This document shows, one piece after another, positions 36,191 to 47,932 of a DNA stretch of 64,000 bases (the first letter of the stretch is position 1; each line of letters begins with the position of its first letter). Position numbers and translations under genes: made by a program. The DNA is from Rhodococcus sp. NBC_00297. Lineage in GTDB: Bacteria > Actinomycetota > Actinomycetes > Mycobacteriales > Mycobacteriaceae. Location: assembly GCF_036173065.1 (NCBI RefSeq), contig NZ_CP108041.1, positions 496,001 through 560,000 of the forward strand. The letters are read 5' to 3'. The notes below the pieces were generated by a model, which made no database searches, had not been told where the DNA came from, and saw only the letters and a program-made list of their open reading frames with translations.

Positions 36191-36915
36191 CCACCGCGCT
36201 CGACACCCCCGCCGCCCCCGCTCGCGATCGCATCGTCTCCGTGATGCGCGTCCACACCCACTACCGGACGCTCGCCTTCGCGTGGCCGCTCGGCATCCTG
36301 GCCGTCATCGTCGGTATCACCTGGGCCGTTCTCTCCCTGGTCCCCGATGGCAGCATGTCGATCAAGACCGGCGGGGCGACCTTCGTCTTCATCTTCGGCC
36401 TGACCCTGTTCGCTCAGATCCTCACGCAGGTGTTTCCCTTCACTCTCGGGCTGGGCGTGACACGGAGAGAGTTCTTCGCCGCCACCGTCGCGGTCGCCGT
36501 CGTTCATGCCCTTATATTCGGGATCGGCCTGTTCGCGCTCTCCCTGGTGGAGTCGGCGACCGACGGCTTCGGTGTGCGCATGCAGACGTTCTCTCTGGCA
36601 ACACCTCTCGCGGGCAGTGCCGCCATCGAACTGTTCTTCCTCATCGCGGCGTTCCTGATGTGCAACCTCATCGGCATGCTGGCCGGCGCGATCTACGTGC
36701 GGTGGCGGGTGACAGGCATCTGGACGGCTGTGCTGGCCGAAGCTGTTCTGATCGGCGCCGTGATCTTCGTCGTAACCTGGCAGGGGTGGTGGGGCGCGGT
36801 CATCGAGACCGTCGCCGACGCACCGCGGCTGCTGACCATGGTGCTGCTGCCACTCCTCGTCGCGTCCGCGGCCGGTCTGGGAACACGCGTCATTCTGCGG
36901 CGGACGACTGCGTGA
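36187..36915 (+). CDS. ABC transporter membrane protein
   Basis: 242 aa with about six hydrophobic segments (first near residues 32-55, last near 215-235). No soluble domain. It is the membrane partner of the preceding ATPase. ATG overlaps the ATPase stop by 4 nt. The 3' end overlaps the cobQ stop on the other strand by 26 bp. Confidence 0.82.
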   Translation: MTTALDTPAAPARDRIVSVMRVHTHYRTLAFAWPLGILAVIVGITWAVLSLVPDGSMSIKTGGATFVFIFGLTLFAQILTQVFPFTLGLGVTRREFFAATVAVAVVHALIFGIGLFALSLVESATDGFGVRMQTFSLATPLAGSAAIELFFLIAAFLMCNLIGMLAGAIYVRWRVTGIWTAVLAEAVLIGAVIFVVTWQGWWGAVIETVADAPRLLTMVLLPLLVASAAGLGTRVILRRTTA

Positions 36916-38425
36916 CGCGCAGTTCGGGCAGGGCGGGAGCGCCCTCGGCGACGAGCGTGAGAAGCGCATCGATGTCGAAGGAGCTCTCCATGAGGTCGGC
37001 CAACAGGTCCACCTGGGCGGTGCGCATCGCGTCGACATCGGTGTCCGGGGCCACCACGAAACCGGTGCGGCCGGCCTGCTCCGCCACCTCCGTGAGGAAT
37101 GCCCGACGAAAGTCGTCGTTCTCCAGGAGGCCGTGCCAGTGAGTGCCACGTACCCGTCCACGGATGCTCCCCTCCGGTTCGCCGTCGGTGCCCGTGAACC
37201 AGGGCTCGTCGCCGCTTCGGGTCACCCGGCCGTGGTGGATCTCGTAGCCGGTCACGGGGACCGCGCCGGCATGCCCGGTGACCCGGGAGAGCACCTTGTC
37301 CGCCGCGAATTCGATCTCGAGGTCCAGGAGGCCGAGCCCCTGCACCTGCCCGGCACTCGACTCGACGGCGTCGGTGATCGTTCTCCCCAGCATCTGGTAG
37401 CCGCCGCAGATCCCGAGGACCGGAGCACCGCGAGCCACCCGCCGTGCCAGCTCGTCCGCGATACCGGTGCGACGAAGCCAGTCCAGGTCCTGGACCGTGG
37501 CCTTGGAGCCGGGGAGCACCACCAGATCGGCATCTGCCAGTCGGGAGGCCTCGGTCGCCCAGTGCACCGTCACCCCCGGTTCGCACGCCAGGGCCTCGAC
37601 GTCCGTGGAATTCGAGATGCGCGGTAACCGCACGGCGGCGACGCGGAGCCACTGCGATCCGATCGGAGGAGCGGGCCGGCCAAGCGGTGCGTCGGCCACG
37701 GTCCCGAGGGAGTCCTCGGCGTCGAGCCACAACTCGTCGCTGAACGGAACGATGCCCAACGTCGGTCGGCCCGTGAGAGTCTCGAGGGTGTCGAGTCCCG
37801 GTTGCAGCAGCGCGGGATCGCCGCGGAACTTGTTCACGACGAACCCCGCGATCAGTGCCTGATCCGCGGCGTCGAGCACGGCCAGAGTGCCGAAGAAGTG
37901 GGCCAGTACTCCCCCGCGATCGATGTCGCCCACGACGATCACGGGAAGGCTCGCAGCGCGCGCCAGTCCCATGTTCGCCAGATCGGTGGCCCGCAGGTTG
38001 ATCTCGGCGGGTGAGCCGGCGCCCTCGCAGATCACCACGTCGAAGTCGGCCCGCAGAGCGTCGAGCTCCTCCGCCACGACCGAGCGCAGATGTTGTCGGT
38101 GCGTCATGTAGTCGGCGGCGCCCACGGTGCCGGTGGCACGACCGCGAACAACCAGTTGCGACGTCCTGTCCCCGCCCGGCTTCAGCAGTATCGGATTGAA
38201 CCGCACGCTGGGCTCGAGACCGCATGCCCGGGCCTGCAGTGCCTGCGCACGACCGATCTCCCCGCCGTCCAACGTGACGACGGAGTTGTTGGACATGTTC
38301 TGCGCCTTGAACGGCGCCACCCTCACACCGCGCCGAGCGAGGAGGCGGCACAACCCCGCCACGACGACACTCTTGCCCGCGTCCGAGGTGGTTCCCGCGA
38401 CCAGAATGGCGCCGCGAAGGGTCAA
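36890..38425 (-). CDS. cobQ: Cobyric acid synthase CobQ
   Basis: 511 aa. It amidates four side chains of adenosylcobyrinic acid a,c-diamide. The N-terminal P-loop-like [28 protein letters not shown] and [16 protein letters not shown], and the C-terminal glutaminase [10 protein letters not shown] (catalytic Cys) with a late [10 protein letters not shown], are typical. The start is TTG at 38425, overlapping the map stop by 4 nt (TTGA); no ATG or GTG fits better. It lies away from the riboswitch unit and no B12 box is seen nearby. Confidence 0.92.
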   Translation of the reverse strand: MTLRGAILVAGTTSDAGKSVVVAGLCRLLARRGVRVAPFKAQNMSNNSVVTLDGGEIGRAQALQARACGLEPSVRFNPILLKPGGDRTSQLVVRGRATGTVGAADYMTHRQHLRSVVAEELDALRADFDVVICEGAGSPAEINLRATDLANMGLARAASLPVIVVGDIDRGGVLAHFFGTLAVLDAADQALIAGFVVNKFRGDPALLQPGLDTLETLTGRPTLGIVPFSDELWLDAEDSLGTVADAPLGRPAPPIGSQWLRVAAVRLPRISNSTDVEALACEPGVTVHWATEASRLADADLVVLPGSKATVQDLDWLRRTGIADELARRVARGAPVLGICGGYQMLGRTITDAVESSAGQVQGLGLLDLEIEFAADKVLSRVTGHAGAVPVTGYEIHHGRVTRSGDEPWFTGTDGEPEGSIRGRVRGTHWHGLLENDDFRRAFLTEVAEQAGRTGFVVAPDTDVDAMRTAQVDLLADLMESSFDIDALLTLVAEGAPALPELRVTQSSAAE

Positions 38426-39279
38426 GGGAGGGTGAGGATCTCGGCGCCCGTCTCCGTGACGACGAGAGTGTGCTCGAACTGGGCGGTCCAGGATCGGTCC
38501 CGCGTGACGACGGTCCAGCCGTCGTTCCACTGGTCCCAGTCGATGCCGCCGAGGGTGATCATCGGCTCGATGGTGAAGACCATCCCGGGCTCCAGCACCG
38601 TCTCGACGGTGGGCTCGTCGTAGTGCAGCACCACCAGGCCGTTGTGGAAGGTGGTGCCGATGCCGTGGCCGGTGAAGTCCCGGACGACGCCGTACCCGAA
38701 ACGATCGGCGTACGCCTCGATGACCCGTCCGACGACGTTCAGAGCGCGACCCGGCTTGACCGCCTTGATCGCCCGCATGGTGGCCTCGTGGGTGCGCTCC
38801 ACGAGCAGGCGCGCTTCCTCGGAGACGTCCCCGGCGAGGAAGGTGGCGTTCGTGTCACCGTGCACCCCGTCGATGTACGCCGTGACGTCGATGTTGACGA
38901 TGTCGCCGTCCTGCACGACCGTCGAATCGGGGATGCCGTGGCAGATGACCTCGTTGAGCGAGGTGCAGCAGGACTTCGGAAAACCCTTGTAGCCCAACGT
39001 CGACGGGTACGCGCCGTGGTCGACCATGTACTCGTGGGCGATACGGTCGAGTCGGTCCGTCGTGACGCCCGGCTCGACGGCCTTTCCGGCCTCCTGCAGT
39101 GCCTGCGCGGCGATGCGGCTCGCCAGACGCATCTTCTGGATGGTCTCCGGGGTCTGCACCCACGGCTCGTGGCCTTCGCGTGCAGTCTTCTTCCACGCGT
39201 ACTCGGGACGCTCGACGGACTTGGGAACATCGAGAACGGGTGAGACGGTGCCGGGTTCGAGAACGGTGCGGACGGACAT
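38422..39279 (-). CDS. map: Methionine aminopeptidase type I
   Basis: 285 aa. It removes the initiator Met from nascent proteins using two metal ions. The M24 fold is complete: [35 protein letters not shown] (two Asp ligands), [11 protein letters not shown] (His ligand), MVFTIEPMI (Glu) and [16 protein letters not shown] (Glu). A 40-residue N-terminal extension with PEYAWKK is the actinobacterial MapB pattern. ATG at 39279. Confidence 0.95.
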   Translation of the reverse strand: MSVRTVLEPGTVSPVLDVPKSVERPEYAWKKTAREGHEPWVQTPETIQKMRLASRIAAQALQEAGKAVEPGVTTDRLDRIAHEYMVDHGAYPSTLGYKGFPKSCCTSLNEVICHGIPDSTVVQDGDIVNIDVTAYIDGVHGDTNATFLAGDVSEEARLLVERTHEATMRAIKAVKPGRALNVVGRVIEAYADRFGYGVVRDFTGHGIGTTFHNGLVVLHYDEPTVETVLEPGMVFTIEPMITLGGIDWDQWNDGWTVVTRDRSWTAQFEHTLVVTETGAEILTLP

Positions 39280-39308
39280 GGCACCAGCGTAGTCGCCGCC
39301 GGTCGCGG

Positions 39309-41117
39309 TCAGTATCCGGCGGGCAACGCGGTGATCATGTCCCGCGTCACGGCTACGGCATTGTCCGAGCTGCCGCCGCGCACGACGAGTGTCGCGAACG
39401 CGAGATCACCGCGATATCCGACGAACCAGGCATGGGATCCGCCCTCGACCTCGGCCTCACCCGTCTTGCCGTACACCTCGCCCTGGTCGGCGATCCGGTC
39501 CGCGGTGCCGCTCGTGACCACCGAGCGCATCATCCCGCGGAGTCCGTCGACCATGGCCGGCTCGATCTGCGGGTGGTCACCGTCGATCGTGGTCTCCTCC
39601 CCCTGGATCAGCCGGGGAACGGGCGTCGATCCGTGTGCGACGGTCGCGGCGGCGAGAGCCATGCCGAACGTCGACACCAGCACCTTTCCCTGTCCGAACC
39701 CGTCCTCGGTGCGCTGCACCAATTCCTCTGCGGGCGGGACGGATCCCGACTCGGTGGGCAGACCCACGACGCCGTAGTCGGGCCCGACGCCGAACATGGC
39801 CGCCGCGTCGGTGAGAGCACTCGCGGACATCTCACTGGCGAGCTTCGCGAACGAGGTGTTGCACGAGCGCGTGAAGGCCGTGTTCATCGAGACGTCCCCG
39901 AGGGAGAACTCGTTGTAGTTGGGCACGCTGCGCTCGCCGATGACGATGCGGCCCGGGCACGGCACGGTGGTCTCGGGCGTCGCGAGTCCCTCCTCGATCG
40001 CCGCACCGGCCGTGATGATCTTGAAGGTGGAGCCCGGTGGGTAGAGGCCGGTCGAGGCCACGGGACCGTCGCGATCCGCCGCCGGGTTCTGCGCCACCGC
40101 GAGGATGTCGCCTGTCGACGGCTGGATCACCACCATCATCGCCTGGTCCCGTGACACGTTGACGGCGTTCTGTGCGGCCACCTGCACCGGACGGTCGAGG
40201 CTGATACTGATCGACGGAACCGGCTGCGGCGCCGTCTCGGTCAACACACCGGTGTCCGCGCCGTTGGTGTTGACCGCCACGACGCTCCAGCCCGCGGCAC
40301 CGTCGACGCGGTCCATCACGGTCTTCTTCACCTGGCTCACCAGGTCGGGGGCGAACGTGCGATCGGTGGAGACCAGGTCGGACTGCTCCGTCACCGACAC
40401 CCCGGACAACGCGAGCAGACCGGGCGCGACGGCGTCGTAGTCCTCGTCCCGGAGGGTCATCAGGCGGTAAGGGCCCTGCGTCGCGGTCGCCGACTCCACG
40501 ATGGACTGCGCCGTGATCGACGCGTCGAAGGGCTTCAGGATGCGTTCGAGGGTGCGCGCCGTGCCCACCACGTCGGTCGACTCGGCGGCGTCGAAGGACA
40601 CCCCCTGGACCACCCCGGGCACCAGGACGTCGGACCCCGCGTGCTCGTTGACCCGCGCCCGCGGCGCCGACGTGGACCGCAGCACCATCGACTGGGTGTC
40701 CCCGAGCTTGGGGTGCAGATCGGTCGAGTTCCACCGGACCACCCAGGCCCCGTCGCGTCGGCCCATCTGCAGGGCCCCGTCGTAGGTCCAGGTGCGGTCC
40801 TTCGGAAGGTGCCACGTGTAGGTGTAGTCGACGGTCGCGGTGTCGCCGTTCACGCTCACCGCGCCGGTCGCCGCGTCGAGCGACTCGGCCTGTAGGCCGT
40901 CCCACGCCTGATCGACGGCGGCGGTCGCGAGGTCCGGCCGATCCGTGGCCTGCGCCGCGGCGGCACTGTCACGCTGGGCCAGCGCGGAAACGAACGAATC
41001 GGCCGCGGACTCGGGGCCCTGCGGTTTCGGGGTGCACGCCGAGGCCGCCACCGCGGTGATCGCCGCGACGAGCACGATCAGGACGCGGGTGGCACGGCCG
41101 TGTTCACGAGAGGTCAT
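39309..41117 (-). CDS. Penicillin-binding lipoprotein (class B PBP, NTF2-like N-domain)
   Basis: 602 aa. The N-terminal signal ends in ASAC, a lipobox, giving a lipid-anchored protein. An NTF2-like MecA_N domain (about 35-150) and a linker precede the transpeptidase domain with PGSTFK (near 361), SCN (near 416) and KTG (near 550). It cross-links peptidoglycan or binds beta-lactams; the order matches M. tuberculosis Rv2864c. ATG at 41117. The gene lies between map and a GNAT gene, all leftward. Confidence 0.9.
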   Translation of the reverse strand: MTSREHGRATRVLIVLVAAITAVAASACTPKPQGPESAADSFVSALAQRDSAAAAQATDRPDLATAAVDQAWDGLQAESLDAATGAVSVNGDTATVDYTYTWHLPKDRTWTYDGALQMGRRDGAWVVRWNSTDLHPKLGDTQSMVLRSTSAPRARVNEHAGSDVLVPGVVQGVSFDAAESTDVVGTARTLERILKPFDASITAQSIVESATATQGPYRLMTLRDEDYDAVAPGLLALSGVSVTEQSDLVSTDRTFAPDLVSQVKKTVMDRVDGAAGWSVVAVNTNGADTGVLTETAPQPVPSISISLDRPVQVAAQNAVNVSRDQAMMVVIQPSTGDILAVAQNPAADRDGPVASTGLYPPGSTFKIITAGAAIEEGLATPETTVPCPGRIVIGERSVPNYNEFSLGDVSMNTAFTRSCNTSFAKLASEMSASALTDAAAMFGVGPDYGVVGLPTESGSVPPAEELVQRTEDGFGQGKVLVSTFGMALAAATVAHGSTPVPRLIQGEETTIDGDHPQIEPAMVDGLRGMMRSVVTSGTADRIADQGEVYGKTGEAEVEGGSHAWFVGYRGDLAFATLVVRGGSSDNAVAVTRDMITALPAGY

Positions 41118-41170
41118 CGATTCTCATCGTAGGGCGACGGGACGCCCGCGGCCCTCACCCTGCCAGCGTG

Positions 41171-42004
41171 TCAGTCGAGCAGAACTGTGGAGAAGGTGGC
41201 GACGCGCTCGAACCCGACACGCTCGTAGGCACGGCGGGCGGGCACGTTGAAGCTGTTGACGTACAGGCTGGCCGTACGGCCGCTGTCGACCACCGCGGCC
41301 GCCACGGATGCGGTTCCCGCGGTGCCGAGCCCGCGCCCGCGGTAGAGCGGGTGCACCCACACGCCCTGGATCTGACCGACCGAGGTGGACAGCGATCCGA
41401 CCTCGGCCTTGAAGACGACGCGGCCCTCCTCGAACCTCGCCCAGGCGCGACCCGCCGCGATCAACGAGGCGATGCGCCGCCGATAGCCGCGTCCGCCGTC
41501 GCCCGCGCGCGGATCGACGCCCACCTCCTCGATGAACATCGCCACGGCAGCGGTGAGGTACACGTCCAGCTCGTCGACGGTGACGCGTCGGACGTAGGGG
41601 TCCACGGCGGTGGGCGCGCTCGTCAACGCCAGCAGTGGCTGCTCGGCACGCACCTCACGCGGGGTCCCCCAGTCCGCGGCGAGCATGTCCCACAACGGCA
41701 GCGTCAGTTCGGCTCGCCCCACCAGCGATGAGCAGACGCGGGGAGAGCGCAACGCGCGCTCGGCGAAACTCCGGAGATCGTCGTAGGTACCGAACAACGG
41801 CACGAGATTGGCTCCCGAGAAACACAGGGACGATGCCGGACCTCCGCGTGACCACAGTTCACCGTGGTTGTCGCGGGGCTCCACGCCCGATTCCTCGACA
41901 CGTGCCAGCACCATGCACGATGCGACGGGATCACTGCGCAGCACACGGACGACCTCGTTCGTGTCGCGGCTCGTCAGCGCCTTAGCGCCGAGCAGCTTGA
42001 GCAT
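41171..42004 (-). CDS. GNAT family N-acetyltransferase (DUF4081-GNAT type)
   Basis: 277 aa. An N-terminal DUF4081-like half (LTSRDTNEVVRVLRSDPVASCMVLARVEESG) precedes a GNAT domain with VWVHPLYRGRGLGTAGTASVAAAVVDSG, where RGRGLGTA is the acetyl-CoA loop. The acceptor is unknown. ATG at 42004 is preceded by GGAGGTGG. It sits before ispG and after the PBP, as Rv2867c does in mycobacteria. Confidence 0.86.
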   Translation of the reverse strand: MLKLLGAKALTSRDTNEVVRVLRSDPVASCMVLARVEESGVEPRDNHGELWSRGGPASSLCFSGANLVPLFGTYDDLRSFAERALRSPRVCSSLVGRAELTLPLWDMLAADWGTPREVRAEQPLLALTSAPTAVDPYVRRVTVDELDVYLTAAVAMFIEEVGVDPRAGDGGRGYRRRIASLIAAGRAWARFEEGRVVFKAEVGSLSTSVGQIQGVWVHPLYRGRGLGTAGTASVAAAVVDSGRTASLYVNSFNVPARRAYERVGFERVATFSTVLLD

Positions 42005-42092
42005 CCCGCCACCTCCGTGACCACCGATCCACACCGAGCACACCCGTTGTCATGGTGACACTGCCAGGAAATGTCGCCGCAGACGAGGAGAA

Positions 42093-43250
42093 TCAGCTGA
42101 CCGACACGACGGGCGATCCGCCGGCGGCTTCCTGGTCGGACTCGTACGACTCGGCGATACGCATCGCCTCCTCGATCAGGGTCTCCACGATCATCGCCTC
42201 GGGCACGGTCTTGATGACCTCGCCCTTGACGAAGATCTGTCCCTTGCCGTTTCCGGACGCCACACCGAGATCGGCGTCGCGCGCCTCACCGGGACCGTTG
42301 ACGACGCAACCCATGACGGCGACGCGGAGCGGGATCTCCATGCCCTCGAGTCCGGCCGTCACCTGGTCGGCGAGGGTGTAGACGTCGACCTGTGCGCGTC
42401 CGCAGGACGGGCAGGAGACGATCTCGAGCTTGCGGGGACGGAGGTTGAGGGACTGCAGGATCTGCGTCCCCACCTTGATCTCCTCGTTGGGCGGCGCGGA
42501 CAGCGAGACGCGGATCGTGTCGCCGATGCCGTCGGCCAGCAGCGACCCGAAGGCGACGGCGGACTTGATGGTGCCCTGGAACGCCGGCCCGGCCTCGGTC
42601 ACGCCGAGGTGCAGCGGGTAGTCGCACTTGGCGGCGAGCTGACGGTAGGCCTCGACCATGATGACCGGGTCGTTGTGCTTGACCGAGATCTTGATGTCGC
42701 CGAAACCGTGTTCCTCGAAGAGGCCGGCCTCCCACAGCGCCGACTCCACCAGCGCCTCGGGCGTGGCCTTGCCGTACTTCTGCATCAGGCGCGGATCGAG
42801 GGATCCTGCGTTGACTCCGATACGGATGGGGATGCCCGCGTCACCGGCCGCCTTCGCGACCTCCTTGACGCGGCCGTCGAACTCCTTGATGTTGCCGGGG
42901 TTCACGCGCACGGCGGCGCACCCGGCATCGATGGCCGCGAAGATGTACCGCGGCTGGAAGTGGATGTCCGCGATGACAGGGATCTGCGACTTGCGCGCGA
43001 TGGTCGCCAGGGCGTCCGCATCCTCCTGACGCGGGCACGCGACGCGGACGATGTCGCATCCCGCGGCGGTGAGTTCGGCGATCTGCTGCAGGGTGGAGTT
43101 GATGTCGTGAGTCTTGGTGGTGCACATCGACTGCACCGAGATCGGCGAGTCGCTGCCGACACCGACGCTGCCCACCTGAAGCTGACGAGTCTTCCGTCGC
43201 GGTGTGAGCACCGGTACGGGTCCGGCCGGCATGCCCAGTCCAACGGTCAC
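42093..43250 (-). CDS. ispG: 4-hydroxy-3-methylbut-2-en-1-yl diphosphate synthase IspG
   Basis: 385 aa. Iron-sulfur enzyme of the MEP pathway that converts MEcPP to HMBPP. The N-terminal TIM barrel ([22 protein letters not shown]) is followed by Cys ligands in [10 protein letters not shown] and [14 protein letters not shown] at 43250 has AAAGGA upstream. It stands with rip1 and dxr, giving two MEP-pathway genes around the intramembrane protease. Confidence 0.96.
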   Translation of the reverse strand: MTVGLGMPAGPVPVLTPRRKTRQLQVGSVGVGSDSPISVQSMCTTKTHDINSTLQQIAELTAAGCDIVRVACPRQEDADALATIARKSQIPVIADIHFQPRYIFAAIDAGCAAVRVNPGNIKEFDGRVKEVAKAAGDAGIPIRIGVNAGSLDPRLMQKYGKATPEALVESALWEAGLFEEHGFGDIKISVKHNDPVIMVEAYRQLAAKCDYPLHLGVTEAGPAFQGTIKSAVAFGSLLADGIGDTIRVSLSAPPNEEIKVGTQILQSLNLRPRKLEIVSCPSCGRAQVDVYTLADQVTAGLEGMEIPLRVAVMGCVVNGPGEARDADLGVASGNGKGQIFVKGEVIKTVPEAMIVETLIEEAMRIAESYESDQEAAGGSPVVSVS

Positions 43251-43359
43251 TTCGATCCTTTCGAGCTTCTGACGGCATCTGGTGCCGACTGACCCTCCCC
43301 ACTGTAGTCGCGCCCGGAGGACCGCCGTGTGTTCGCGCCGTCACGCCGGACCTGCGCTT

Positions 43360-44571
43360 CTAGCGGAAGATCTGAATGGGGTTCACGATGTCGGCGGTGA
43401 GGGTCAGGAGCATGAACGCGCCGCCGATGAGAATGACGACGTACGTCACCGGCATCAGCTTGAGGTAGTTCACGGGCGCACCCTTGCCCAGCCCCCGCAG
43501 CGAGCGGATCTTGTTCCGGATGCCCTCGTAGACGGTCACCGCGATGTGACCGCCGTCGAGCGGGAGCAACGGGAGCAGGTTGAAGGCACCGAGGAAGAAG
43601 TTGAGGGTCGCCAACAGCGTGACGAAGACCTCCCACAGGCCGCGTTCCGCCGCCTGACCGCCGATGACGCTGGCACCGACCACGCTGATGGGAGTGTTCG
43701 GATCCCGCTCACCACCGGTGATCGACGTCCACAGTGCCCCCACCTTGCTGGGGAGATCGACGATGGCCTGCACCGTCTGCCCCGCGATGAACACCGTGTA
43801 GGAGGCCGATCCGCCGATGGCGGACACCGCGTCGTAGTCGAGGGTGAGTGGGGTGCGGGCGACGCCGATGGCGCCGACCGTGCGCAGCTCCGTGGCGTCG
43901 GGTGCGCCGTTCTCGACGGCGAAGAGACGGTCCGTCTCCTGCACGTCGACGGGCACGGTGAGGGTCTCACCGGCCCGCTCGACCGTGACGGACACCGATC
44001 CACGCTCGTCCTGGATCGCCGCGACGACGTCGCCGAACGTGGGCGTCGACTCGCCGTTCACGGCGGTGATGACGTCACCGTCCCGGATGCCCGCGGCACC
44101 CGCGGGACCGGGACCCGAGCAGGGCGCCATGTCGCCCTCGACGTTCTGCGGGGCCACGCACTGGGTCCCCGCCACGGTGGCCGTCGTGTCGCGATTGGGC
44201 AGACCCCAGCCGAGGGCGAGGGTGTACACCAGCACGAACGCCAGCACGAAGTTCATCGCGATCCCGCCGAACATCACGGCGAGGCGCTTCCAGGTCTTCT
44301 GCTTGTACATCGCGCGCTCGACCTCGTCGGGAGCGAGCTCGTCGACCGCCGTCATGCCCGCGATGTCGCAGAAGCCACCGGCCGGGATCGCCTTGAGTCC
44401 GTACTCGGTCTCGCCGCGACGCCAGGAGAAGATCTTGGGCCCGAACCCGATGTAGTAGCGGCGCACCTTCATGCCGGTGGCCTTGGCCACCCACATGTGC
44501 CCGCACTCGTGGAGCGCGATCGAGATGCCGATGCAGATCGCGAAGGCGATCACACCGAGAACGAACACCAT
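43360..44571 (-). CDS. rip1: Site-2 intramembrane metalloprotease Rip1/RseP
   Basis: 403 aa, close to the mycobacterial protein. It cuts membrane-anchored anti-sigma factors and is embedded in the cytoplasmic membrane. HECGH (residues 21-25) in the first membrane helix gives the zinc ligands, and LLPLDGGHIAV near the C-terminus the third. A PDZ domain lies near 165-250. ATG at 44571 gives MVFVLGVIAFAICIG. It starts 8 nt after the dxr stop. Confidence 0.94.
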   Translation of the reverse strand: MVFVLGVIAFAICIGISIALHECGHMWVAKATGMKVRRYYIGFGPKIFSWRRGETEYGLKAIPAGGFCDIAGMTAVDELAPDEVERAMYKQKTWKRLAVMFGGIAMNFVLAFVLVYTLALGWGLPNRDTTATVAGTQCVAPQNVEGDMAPCSGPGPAGAAGIRDGDVITAVNGESTPTFGDVVAAIQDERGSVSVTVERAGETLTVPVDVQETDRLFAVENGAPDATELRTVGAIGVARTPLTLDYDAVSAIGGSASYTVFIAGQTVQAIVDLPSKVGALWTSITGGERDPNTPISVVGASVIGGQAAERGLWEVFVTLLATLNFFLGAFNLLPLLPLDGGHIAVTVYEGIRNKIRSLRGLGKGAPVNYLKLMPVTYVVILIGGAFMLLTLTADIVNPIQIFR

Positions 44572-44579
44572 CTTCTCGT

Positions 44580-45764
44580 TCAGCCTTTCGATCGTGTGGC
44601 GGCGAGTGTGCGGGCGGTGCCCCGAGCCCACGTGTCCGCTGCGAGAACGTCGTCCACCGTAGACGGTTCCGCGGACCAGTCGCCGCGTCCGGCGTCGACC
44701 ACGTCGGACACGACGTCCACGATCTGCGGGAACGACAGGCGCCCGTCGAGGAACGCCTCGGCGGCGATCTCGTTCGCCGCGTTGTAGACCGCCGTCATGC
44801 AGCCGCCCAGCGCGCCGGCGGTGCGCGCGAGCTCGACCGCGGGGAACACCTCGTCGTCGAGTGGTTCGAAGTCCCACGTGTGGGCTCGGGTGAAGTCCAG
44901 GGCCGTCGCGGCGCCGGCGATGCGATCAGGCCATCCGAGTGCCAGCGCGATCGGCAGCTTCATGTCCGGCGGGCTGGCCTGAGCGAGCGTCGATCCGTCG
45001 GTGAACGTGACCATCGAGTGGACGATGGACTGCGGATGCACGGTGACGTCGATGCGGTCGTACGGGATGCCGAACAGCAGATGCGCCTCGATCACCTCGA
45101 GGCCCTTGTTCACCAGGGTGGCCGAGTTCAACGTGTTCATCGGACCCATCGACCAGGTGGGGTGCTTGCCGGCCTGCTCCGGCGTCACGGACTCGAGTCC
45201 CTCGCGATCCCAGCCGCGGAACGGCCCACCGGACGCCGTGACCACCAGTCGGGCCACCTCGTCCGCGCGACCGCCGCGCAGGCACTGGGCGAGAGCCGAG
45301 TGCTCGGAGTCGACGGGAACGATCTGGCCCGGAGCCGCCGCGGACGTGACCAGCGAGCCGCCCGCCACGAGAGACTCCTTGTTCGCCAACGCCAGTCGAG
45401 CTCCCGATTCCAGCGCAGCGAGCGTCGGCGGCAGACCGAGAGACCCGACGAGCGCGTTGAGGACCACGTCGGCCTGCACCTCGCGGACCAACGACGTCGC
45501 CGCGTCGGCCCCCGAGCGCAGCCCCGGCGTGTCCACGGTCCGCGCGGCGTCGACGTCGGCCACCGCCACGTCGCGGACACCGGTCTCGGCGATCTGTCGA
45601 CGCAACAGATCGACGTTGCCTCCGCCGGCGGCCAGCCCGACCACGGTGAAACGGTCCGGTCGAGCCGCCATCACCTCGAGCGCCTGGGTGCCGATGGACC
45701 CCGTACTGCCGAGCACCAGCACCCGCACGGGTCCGTCGGTCCCACGTGCCTTCTGTTCCGTCAC
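44580..45764 (-). CDS. dxr: 1-deoxy-D-xylulose 5-phosphate reductoisomerase
   Basis: 394 aa. It makes MEP from DXP with NADPH, the second MEP-pathway step and the fosmidomycin target. NADPH site [14 protein letters not shown], metal and substrate region [23 protein letters not shown] and [31 protein letters not shown] are intact. GTG at 45764 is chosen because about 30 residues precede the NADPH motif; a longer frame to 45809 is possible. Start support is weak as no Shine-Dalgarno is visible. Confidence 0.95.
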   Translation of the reverse strand: MTEQKARGTDGPVRVLVLGSTGSIGTQALEVMAARPDRFTVVGLAAGGGNVDLLRRQIAETGVRDVAVADVDAARTVDTPGLRSGADAATSLVREVQADVVLNALVGSLGLPPTLAALESGARLALANKESLVAGGSLVTSAAAPGQIVPVDSEHSALAQCLRGGRADEVARLVVTASGGPFRGWDREGLESVTPEQAGKHPTWSMGPMNTLNSATLVNKGLEVIEAHLLFGIPYDRIDVTVHPQSIVHSMVTFTDGSTLAQASPPDMKLPIALALGWPDRIAGAATALDFTRAHTWDFEPLDDEVFPAVELARTAGALGGCMTAVYNAANEIAAEAFLDGRLSFPQIVDVVSDVVDAGRGDWSAEPSTVDDVLAADTWARGTARTLAATRSKG

Positions 45765-45838
45765 CTGGACAGTGTGGACGACCTCACTGAGAGCACGGTG
45801 AGCGGGCAACTGCGGCTCACCGTGTGAGGATGGACGGC

Positions 45839-46363
45839 GTGCCCCTGCTCCCGTCCGCCGACCCGGACTCGTACTTCTCGACGCCCCTCACGTACGCCGA
45901 GATCGGAGGGACCGCGCACGAGTCGATGCCGGCGGGTTACCACCACGTCGACGTGGAGAAGCGCATCGGGACCGGCCTCGAACTCTTCGAGCGGGCCGGA
46001 CGCCGCATCGTCGAGTGGGACATGCATCGCGGCGCCGGGCTGCGGGTGCGGTCGAGCGCGGCGTCGGCGACCGTCGACACCGTGGTGGTCCTGCTGCTGG
46101 GTCCGGTCCGCATCCCGTGCCGGGTCGTCGAGGTGATCGACGAACCGCACCACCGGGGCTTCGCGTACGGCACGCTGCCGGGTCACCCCGAGTCGGGTGA
46201 GGAGCGCTTCACCGTCCGACACGATCCGGTCACCGATGCCGTGACCGCCCACATCCGCGCCTTCTCGCGGCCCGGCAACAGGGTCGTCGCACTGGGCGGG
46301 CCCCTCAACAGGGCGACCCAGCGCATCGCGACCGGTCGCTACATCGCGGCCCTCACCGCCTGA
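45839..46363 (+). CDS. DUF1990 family protein
   Basis: About 174 aa. It matches the DUF1990 family: [59 protein letters not shown], and a closing [35 protein letters not shown] at 45839 is preferred because GAGG lies 9 nt upstream; GTG at 45824 and ATG at 45830 are alternatives. The function of the family is unknown. Divergent from dxr. Confidence 0.8.
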   Translation: MPLLPSADPDSYFSTPLTYAEIGGTAHESMPAGYHHVDVEKRIGTGLELFERAGRRIVEWDMHRGAGLRVRSSAASATVDTVVVLLLGPVRIPCRVVEVIDEPHHRGFAYGTLPGHPESGEERFTVRHDPVTDAVTAHIRAFSRPGNRVVALGGPLNRATQRIATGRYIAALTA

Positions 46364-46463
46364 CACGTCGTGGCGACTGCCCCTACGACGGCCGGTCGTA
46401 CAGCGCGCTAGGATTCAGCCCACCAGGGACCACCTGCATCACAGACTTTCAGGAGGATCGGCC

Positions 46464-46742
46464 GTGACCGACATCAGCCGCAACCAGGCTTCGGACGTCG
46501 AGCGCGTTCCCACGACCAAGGTCAGCACCGCCGAGGTGCCGTCCGCGGAGTGGGGGTGGAGCGGCGAAGGCCCCCGTACCTCGCGCATCGCGGGCTGGGT
46601 CACCGTCGCGATCCTGCTGGTCATGATCATCGGTAACCACACGGGCCGGGTCGAGGACATCTGGCTCGTCGGCTTCGCCGTGGCCATCGCAGGCCTGCTG
46701 GTCCGCGACATCCTGCTCCGCCGCAAGCCGCGCCGCTCCTGA
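46464..46742 (+). CDS. Small DUF2631 membrane protein
   Basis: 92 aa, GTG with AGGAGG upstream. A soluble N-terminal part contains EWGWSGEGPRTSR, and two membrane helices follow (about 43-60 and 66-83) with a basic tail RRKPRRS. It matches the DUF2631 family of mycolic-acid bacteria; role unknown. It ends 4 nt before the rlmN stop on the opposite strand. Confidence 0.8.
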   Translation: MTDISRNQASDVERVPTTKVSTAEVPSAEWGWSGEGPRTSRIAGWVTVAILLVMIIGNHTGRVEDIWLVGFAVAIAGLLVRDILLRRKPRRS

Positions 46743-46746
46743 CGGC

Positions 46747-47859
46747 TCAGTTCTCGGCGGCCAGCTGCCCGCAGGCCGCCGCGATCTCCTGACCCCGCGT
46801 GTCACGCACGGTGCACGAGACTCCGTGCGCACGGACGCGTCGCACGAATTCCTGCTCCACCGGCTTCGGACTGGCGTCCCACTCGCTGCCGGGTGTCGGA
46901 TTGAGCGGGATCAGGTTCACGTGGACCAGCGCCCCCAGGGCGCGCTTGAGCTTCTTGGCCAGCATGTCCGCTCGCCACGGCTGATCGTTGATGTCGCGGA
47001 TCAGCGCGTACTCGATCGAGACCCGTCGCCCCGTGGTGTCGGCGTAGTAGCGCGCCGCGTCGAGGACCTCGGCGATGGGCCAGCGGTTGTTGACGGGGAC
47101 GAGCGTGTCGCGCAGTTCGTCGTCCGGGCAGTGCAGCGACACGGCCAGCGTCACCGTCAGACCCTCGTCGGCCAGCTTGCGGATCGCGGGCGCGAGCCCG
47201 ACGGTGGACACCGTCACCGAGCGCTGTGACAGGCCGAGGCCCTCCGGCGCGGGCGAGACGATCCGTTTGACCGCCGCGACGACGCGCTTGTAGTTCGCGA
47301 GCGGCTCCCCCATCCCCATGAAGACGACGTTGGACAGTCGCCCCTCGCCGCCCTCGACCGCACCGTCGCGGAGATCCGCCGCAGCGCTCCGCACCTGGTC
47401 GACGATCTCGGCCGTGGAGAGGTTGCGTTGCAGGCCGGCCTGGCCGGTGGCGCAGAACGGGCAGGCCATGCCACACCCGGCCTGGCTCGAGATGCACAGC
47501 GTCGCGCGATCCGGGTACCGCATGAGAACCGACTCGAGCAGTGTGCCGTCGGCGGCCTTCCACAGCGTCTTGCGCGTGTCCCCGCCGTCGCAGGCGATGT
47601 GCTTGACGGGCGTGAGCAACGTCGGGAACAGCGCGTCCCCGACCTTCTCGCGGACCGACGCCGGAAGATCGGTCATCTTCGCCGGGTCCGCCTCCAGCCG
47701 GGAGTAGTACTGCCGCGCCAGCTGGTCGGCGCGGAACGCCGGCAGGCCCAGCTCGGCGACGGCCGCTCGACGCTGGTCCGCGTCGAGGTCGGCGAGGTGC
47801 TTCGCGGGCATGCCGCGACGGGGAGCGTCGAACACGAGAGGGAGAGCGATGGGTGCCAT
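46747..47859 (-). CDS. rlmN: 23S rRNA (A2503)/tRNA (A37) methyltransferase RlmN
   Basis: 370 aa. Radical-SAM enzyme that methylates C2 of adenosine. The CxxxCxxC cluster is in [32 protein letters not shown] and [35 protein letters not shown] follow, and the C-terminal Cys of [11 protein letters not shown] is the second catalytic Cys. ATG at 47859 is used; GTG at 47868 is possible. Divergent from the LapA-like gene. Confidence 0.95.
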   Translation of the reverse strand: MAPIALPLVFDAPRRGMPAKHLADLDADQRRAAVAELGLPAFRADQLARQYYSRLEADPAKMTDLPASVREKVGDALFPTLLTPVKHIACDGGDTRKTLWKAADGTLLESVLMRYPDRATLCISSQAGCGMACPFCATGQAGLQRNLSTAEIVDQVRSAAADLRDGAVEGGEGRLSNVVFMGMGEPLANYKRVVAAVKRIVSPAPEGLGLSQRSVTVSTVGLAPAIRKLADEGLTVTLAVSLHCPDDELRDTLVPVNNRWPIAEVLDAARYYADTTGRRVSIEYALIRDINDQPWRADMLAKKLKRALGALVHVNLIPLNPTPGSEWDASPKPVEQEFVRRVRAHGVSCTVRDTRGQEIAAACGQLAAEN

Positions 47860-47932
47860 AGTGAGCACCATTCTCTCACTGTTCGGCGACACTGTCGGGC
47901 ACGGTCGGGGCAGACGTGCATTCGCCACCTCC

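Noticed and set aside
42005..42092. Possible small gene between ispG and the GNAT gene
   Set aside because: Too short and no start with ribosome-binding site; treated as intergenic.
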